Part shown: positions 61,909 through 64,000 of the stretch, piece by piece
How positions within the stretch are numbered: position 1 is the first letter of the stretch
How the letters are laid out: each line of letters starts with the position of its first letter
Assembly: GCA_012064415.1 (NCBI GenBank)
Contig: SSNU01000208.1
Span: forward strand, 649,725-713,724
Direction: 5' to 3'
Length of the DNA: 64,000 nt
From: Gyrodactylus bullatarudis
Taxonomy: Eukaryota > Platyhelminthes > Monogenea > Gyrodactylidea > Gyrodactylidae
The notes under the pieces: generated by a model
The model's input: the letters and a program-made list of their open reading frames with translations, nothing else
Told to the model about the DNA's origin: nothing
Databases searched by the model: none
Translations under genes and position numbers: made by a program

Positions 61909-63059
61909 TTATTTTTGGATTCCAGGTTTAGCATAAGGATGACCGCCTCTTCCGCGACCTCTACCACGAGTAGGTTGGTTGGGCATTTTGCCCCATGTTT
62001 GAGTTTGTCCTATGAAATTTCAACATGAAAATTAATCATAGTGAACTAGACTATGGATTTAACAGAAATTTTAATTACTTTTCATAAAAACAACAAAGAT
62101 TAACTCATGCAAAAAGTAATTATTAAAATGGGTTTGTTGAGGAAGCAGTTTCCAGATTATAAAAAGAATAAATGGAAATTATTTCAATTTTATTCTCCAT
62201 AATTTGACCCGACAATAGAGAACATTTTCGTTTATCTAAATGTGAATCCCTCAACAAACCCTGGTGGATTTCCAATACAAAATTTACTCTAATACAACAC
62301 AGTTTCATCTTACCATATGCTCCACCCATTTGATTAGGATCTTGTTCTACTCCATAGTTTGGATCCATTCCGTATGCAGGATAGCCAGTTGGAATTTGTT
62401 CAGTATTAGGAATGGCTGGTGGATATCCCTGAGCTACTGGTGAGTTAAGAGGAGCTCCACGACCACCACGTCCTCTCGGGGTACCCATATGACCACCTCT
62501 GCCTCTCTGAGGTGTCATAGATTGATCAGAATTCTGATCGGGAGCATTAATAACTCTATGAGCTTCAGAAAGAGCTGTATACATGCAATAATATGCCTCA
62601 ATTGGCTGACCATAAGCATCTATCTGAAGATGAAGTTTTTGCTTGAGATGGGAATACTTTGAATCTCCTGTTTCTAGAAGTTCTTTTTCCTTAGTTTCAT
62701 TTCTCATGGAACCCTGTCCAAGAATTGACATACGAGTTCTAGTTGTTTCTTGCAGCATCTTCAGAGTGTTGGCCTTTGGTCCGAGAATTTTACCAACAAA
62801 ATTTGTCATTGGATACCTGTCATTAGGAATATTTACTTTGACTCTGATCTTGATCTTTTGGTTGTCGACCAAATCTACAACATCAGCAATGTTTCCACGA
62901 ACTTTGTAGATTTCTACAATCGAATTAATAAAGAATAACAGTACCTGTTTCTAAGAGATTAGTCAAATTTGGAAAGTGATCTCTGTCAAGACGTGACAAT
63001 TCTTCTTCAAGAGCATCAGCAAGTGGATTAGGCTTGTTTTCTCCTTTTTCGGCCATCAT
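61909..63059 (-). CDS. KHDRBS: STAR-family KH RNA-binding protein (KHDRBS/Sam68-like), 271 aa
   Basis: A nuclear RNA-binding and splicing regulator by family. Exons: 62945-63059, 62314-62913, 61909-62009; phases agree, 816 nt with TAA. Exon 1 (MMAEKGENKPNPLADALEEE then LSRLDRDHFPNLTNLLE) resembles the Qua1 dimerisation region. The KH domain runs from about residue 50: IPNDRYPMTNFVGKILGP, then KANTLKMLQ, LGQGSMRNETKEKEL, GDSKYSHLKQKLHLQIDAYG. The tail is RG-rich (TPQRGRGGHMGTPRGRGGRG) and Tyr/Pro-rich, closing with RGRGRGRGGHPYAKPGIQK. The KH GXXG loop is GPKA instead of GPxG. An unspliced exon 2 would stop at 62123 with a different C-terminus. A splice-acceptor-like TTTTCCAG lies two bases before the first ATG. 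Confidence 0.9.
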
Positions 63060-63297
63060 ACTGGAAAATTAGAAATATGGCTAATGCAATATTTTTATTT
63101 AAACAAATCCAAATATTTTTTCTTTTTCAATGTTTTATTTAAAATCATCTAGCATTTTTGAATAATCAAATTATTCCGAAAATATAATAAACTATCAAAA
63201 ACTGGCTTTTAGTCAATAACAAACCTACTTGGTTAATAAAATATTAATTATTACTTTAAAATATCTCTATGATATATATATTTTGGGACAAATAATC
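63060..63297. promoter_or_regulatory. Divergent promoter, KHDRBS and PANK4-like
   Basis: 238 bases separate the divergent start codons. On the minus strand TTTTCCAG ends at 63061 and a GTAGGT donor occurs near 63230, so a 5' UTR intron of about 170 bases is possible for the KH gene. No CCAAT pair is seen here. Confidence 0.4.
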
Positions 63298-64000
63298 ATG
63301 AACTACGCTGCTCCAATAGAATTCAGAGGCCTTAACGAAAAGGCAAGAAATTATGCCGGATTAAATGACTGTGTTGTCCTAGATATTGGAGGATCATTAG
63401 CCAAGTTAGCCTATGTTGTAAAATACTCACACACTATTCATATACCCAAAGCAAATGATGAAATAAACCGAAAATTTCATGCATTTGATTATCAAGAGGC
63501 TGAGAAGGAAGGATTCAGAATTTGCTTTGTTAAATTTGAGACTAGCTACATCCAGGATTGTATTAAATTCATTAAGAACAATATCTTCAATAATCAGACT
63601 AATTATGTGAAGAAAACTTTGAAAGTAACAGGCGGAGGAGCCTATCGATTTGTCAATATTATCGAAGAAGGACTCAATGTAGAAATAGAAAAATTAGATG
63701 AAATAAACTGTATTGTTAAAGGAGCTGAGTTTCTTCTCGCCAACATTCCTGATGAAGCGTTCACTTATAATAAAAAAATGAATCCAGCAAAGTGTTTTGA
63801 GGTCTCCTTCGTTCAGCCATATCCCTTCCTTTTGGTAAATATTGGTTCCGGTGTGAGTATTATCAAAGTTGATGGACCAAATTCATACCAAAGAGTGGGA
63901 GGAACTTCCATTGGCGGTGGTACATTCTGGGGCTTAGCCAGTCTACTGACTAATGGCAAGTACAACTTTGATGAAATGTTGAATCTAACCAAGGATGGAG
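63298..64000 (+). CDS. PANK4: PANK4-type pantothenate kinase, N-terminal part
   Basis: An uninterrupted frame from ATG at 63298 to the window end, 234 codons; the gene continues outside. Type II pantothenate kinase fold: VVLDIGGSLAKLAYVV (phosphate 1 loop), FVKFETSYIQDCIKFI, VTGGGAYRF, FLLVNIGSGVSIIKV and VGGTSIGGGTFWGLASLLT. GGGTFWGL rather than GGGTFLGL, together with SGVSIIKV, points to the PANK4 subgroup, which in animals usually carries a C-terminal DUF89 phosphatase domain not visible here. Residue 119 is Val where active PanK enzymes have the catalytic Glu after GGGA(Y/F)xF; Arg199, matching the conserved Arg before V-x-GTS, is kept. It is therefore probably not an active kinase, or is altered. 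It shares a short divergent promoter with the KH gene. Confidence 0.88.
   Translation, partial: MNYAAPIEFRGLNEKARNYAGLNDCVVLDIGGSLAKLAYVVKYSHTIHIPKANDEINRKFHAFDYQEAEKEGFRICFVKFETSYIQDCIKFIKNNIFNNQTNYVKKTLKVTGGGAYRFVNIIEEGLNVEIEKLDEINCIVKGAEFLLANIPDEAFTYNKKMNPAKCFEVSFVQPYPFLLVNIGSGVSIIKVDGPNSYQRVGGTSIGGGTFWGLASLLTNGKYNFDEMLNLTKDG

Noticed and set aside
1..64000. CRISPR arrays, bacterial operons or riboswitches
   Set aside because: The gene structure is plainly that of an animal nuclear genome; no regularly spaced direct repeats were found.

Overview
The window is AT-rich nuclear DNA of a bilaterian animal. The evidence is spliced genes with GT-AG introns, AATAAA signals, dystroglycan, GluCl/glycine-receptor-type channels and abundant small DNA transposons, SINEs and a LINE. 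The GluCl-like channels suggest a protostome; I cannot name the lineage.

Layout. (1) 1-5073: no convincing gene; one complete and one partial MITE, a possible transposon relic, and the 3' flank of the next gene. (2) 5074-48803, minus strand: one 43.7-kb gene that I assembled from 18 exons whose splice phases all agree (1195 codons plus stop). I read it as a divergent dystroglycan: signal peptide, cadherin-like and SEA/S6-like extracellular modules, one membrane span, and a tail ending in a degenerate form of the dystroglycan C-terminus. Its large introns (15.1, 8.0, 6.7, 4.4 and 4.1 kb) hold nearly all the mobile DNA: two hAT-type MITEs with target duplications, a 573-bp MITE, a family of palindromic elements with a GGCGC core, foldback elements nested in them, tRNA-derived SINE pieces and a 5'-truncated LINE. 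(3) 48804-49142: compact divergent promoter with paired CCAAT boxes. (4) 49143-53327, plus: 8-exon tubulin polyglutamylase of the TTLL4 type. (5) 53602-55053, plus, and 58589-60133, minus: two intronless, paralogous, convergent Cys-loop anion-channel genes. (6) 60514-61038, minus: a secreted protein built from two copies of an exactly spaced cysteine module, family not recognised. (7) 61909-63059, minus: STAR/KHDRBS RNA-binding protein in 3 exons. (8) 63298-64000, plus: start of a PANK4-type pantothenate kinase, cut by the window edge.

The neighbours do not form one pathway; they look like independent housekeeping or neuromuscular genes. Dystroglycan and the ligand-gated channels could act at synapses or muscle, and TTLL4 modifies microtubules, but nothing in the sequence ties them together beyond shared or adjacent promoters. 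Exon coordinates come from reading splice sites and phases by eye; family names come from motif recognition, not from searches.
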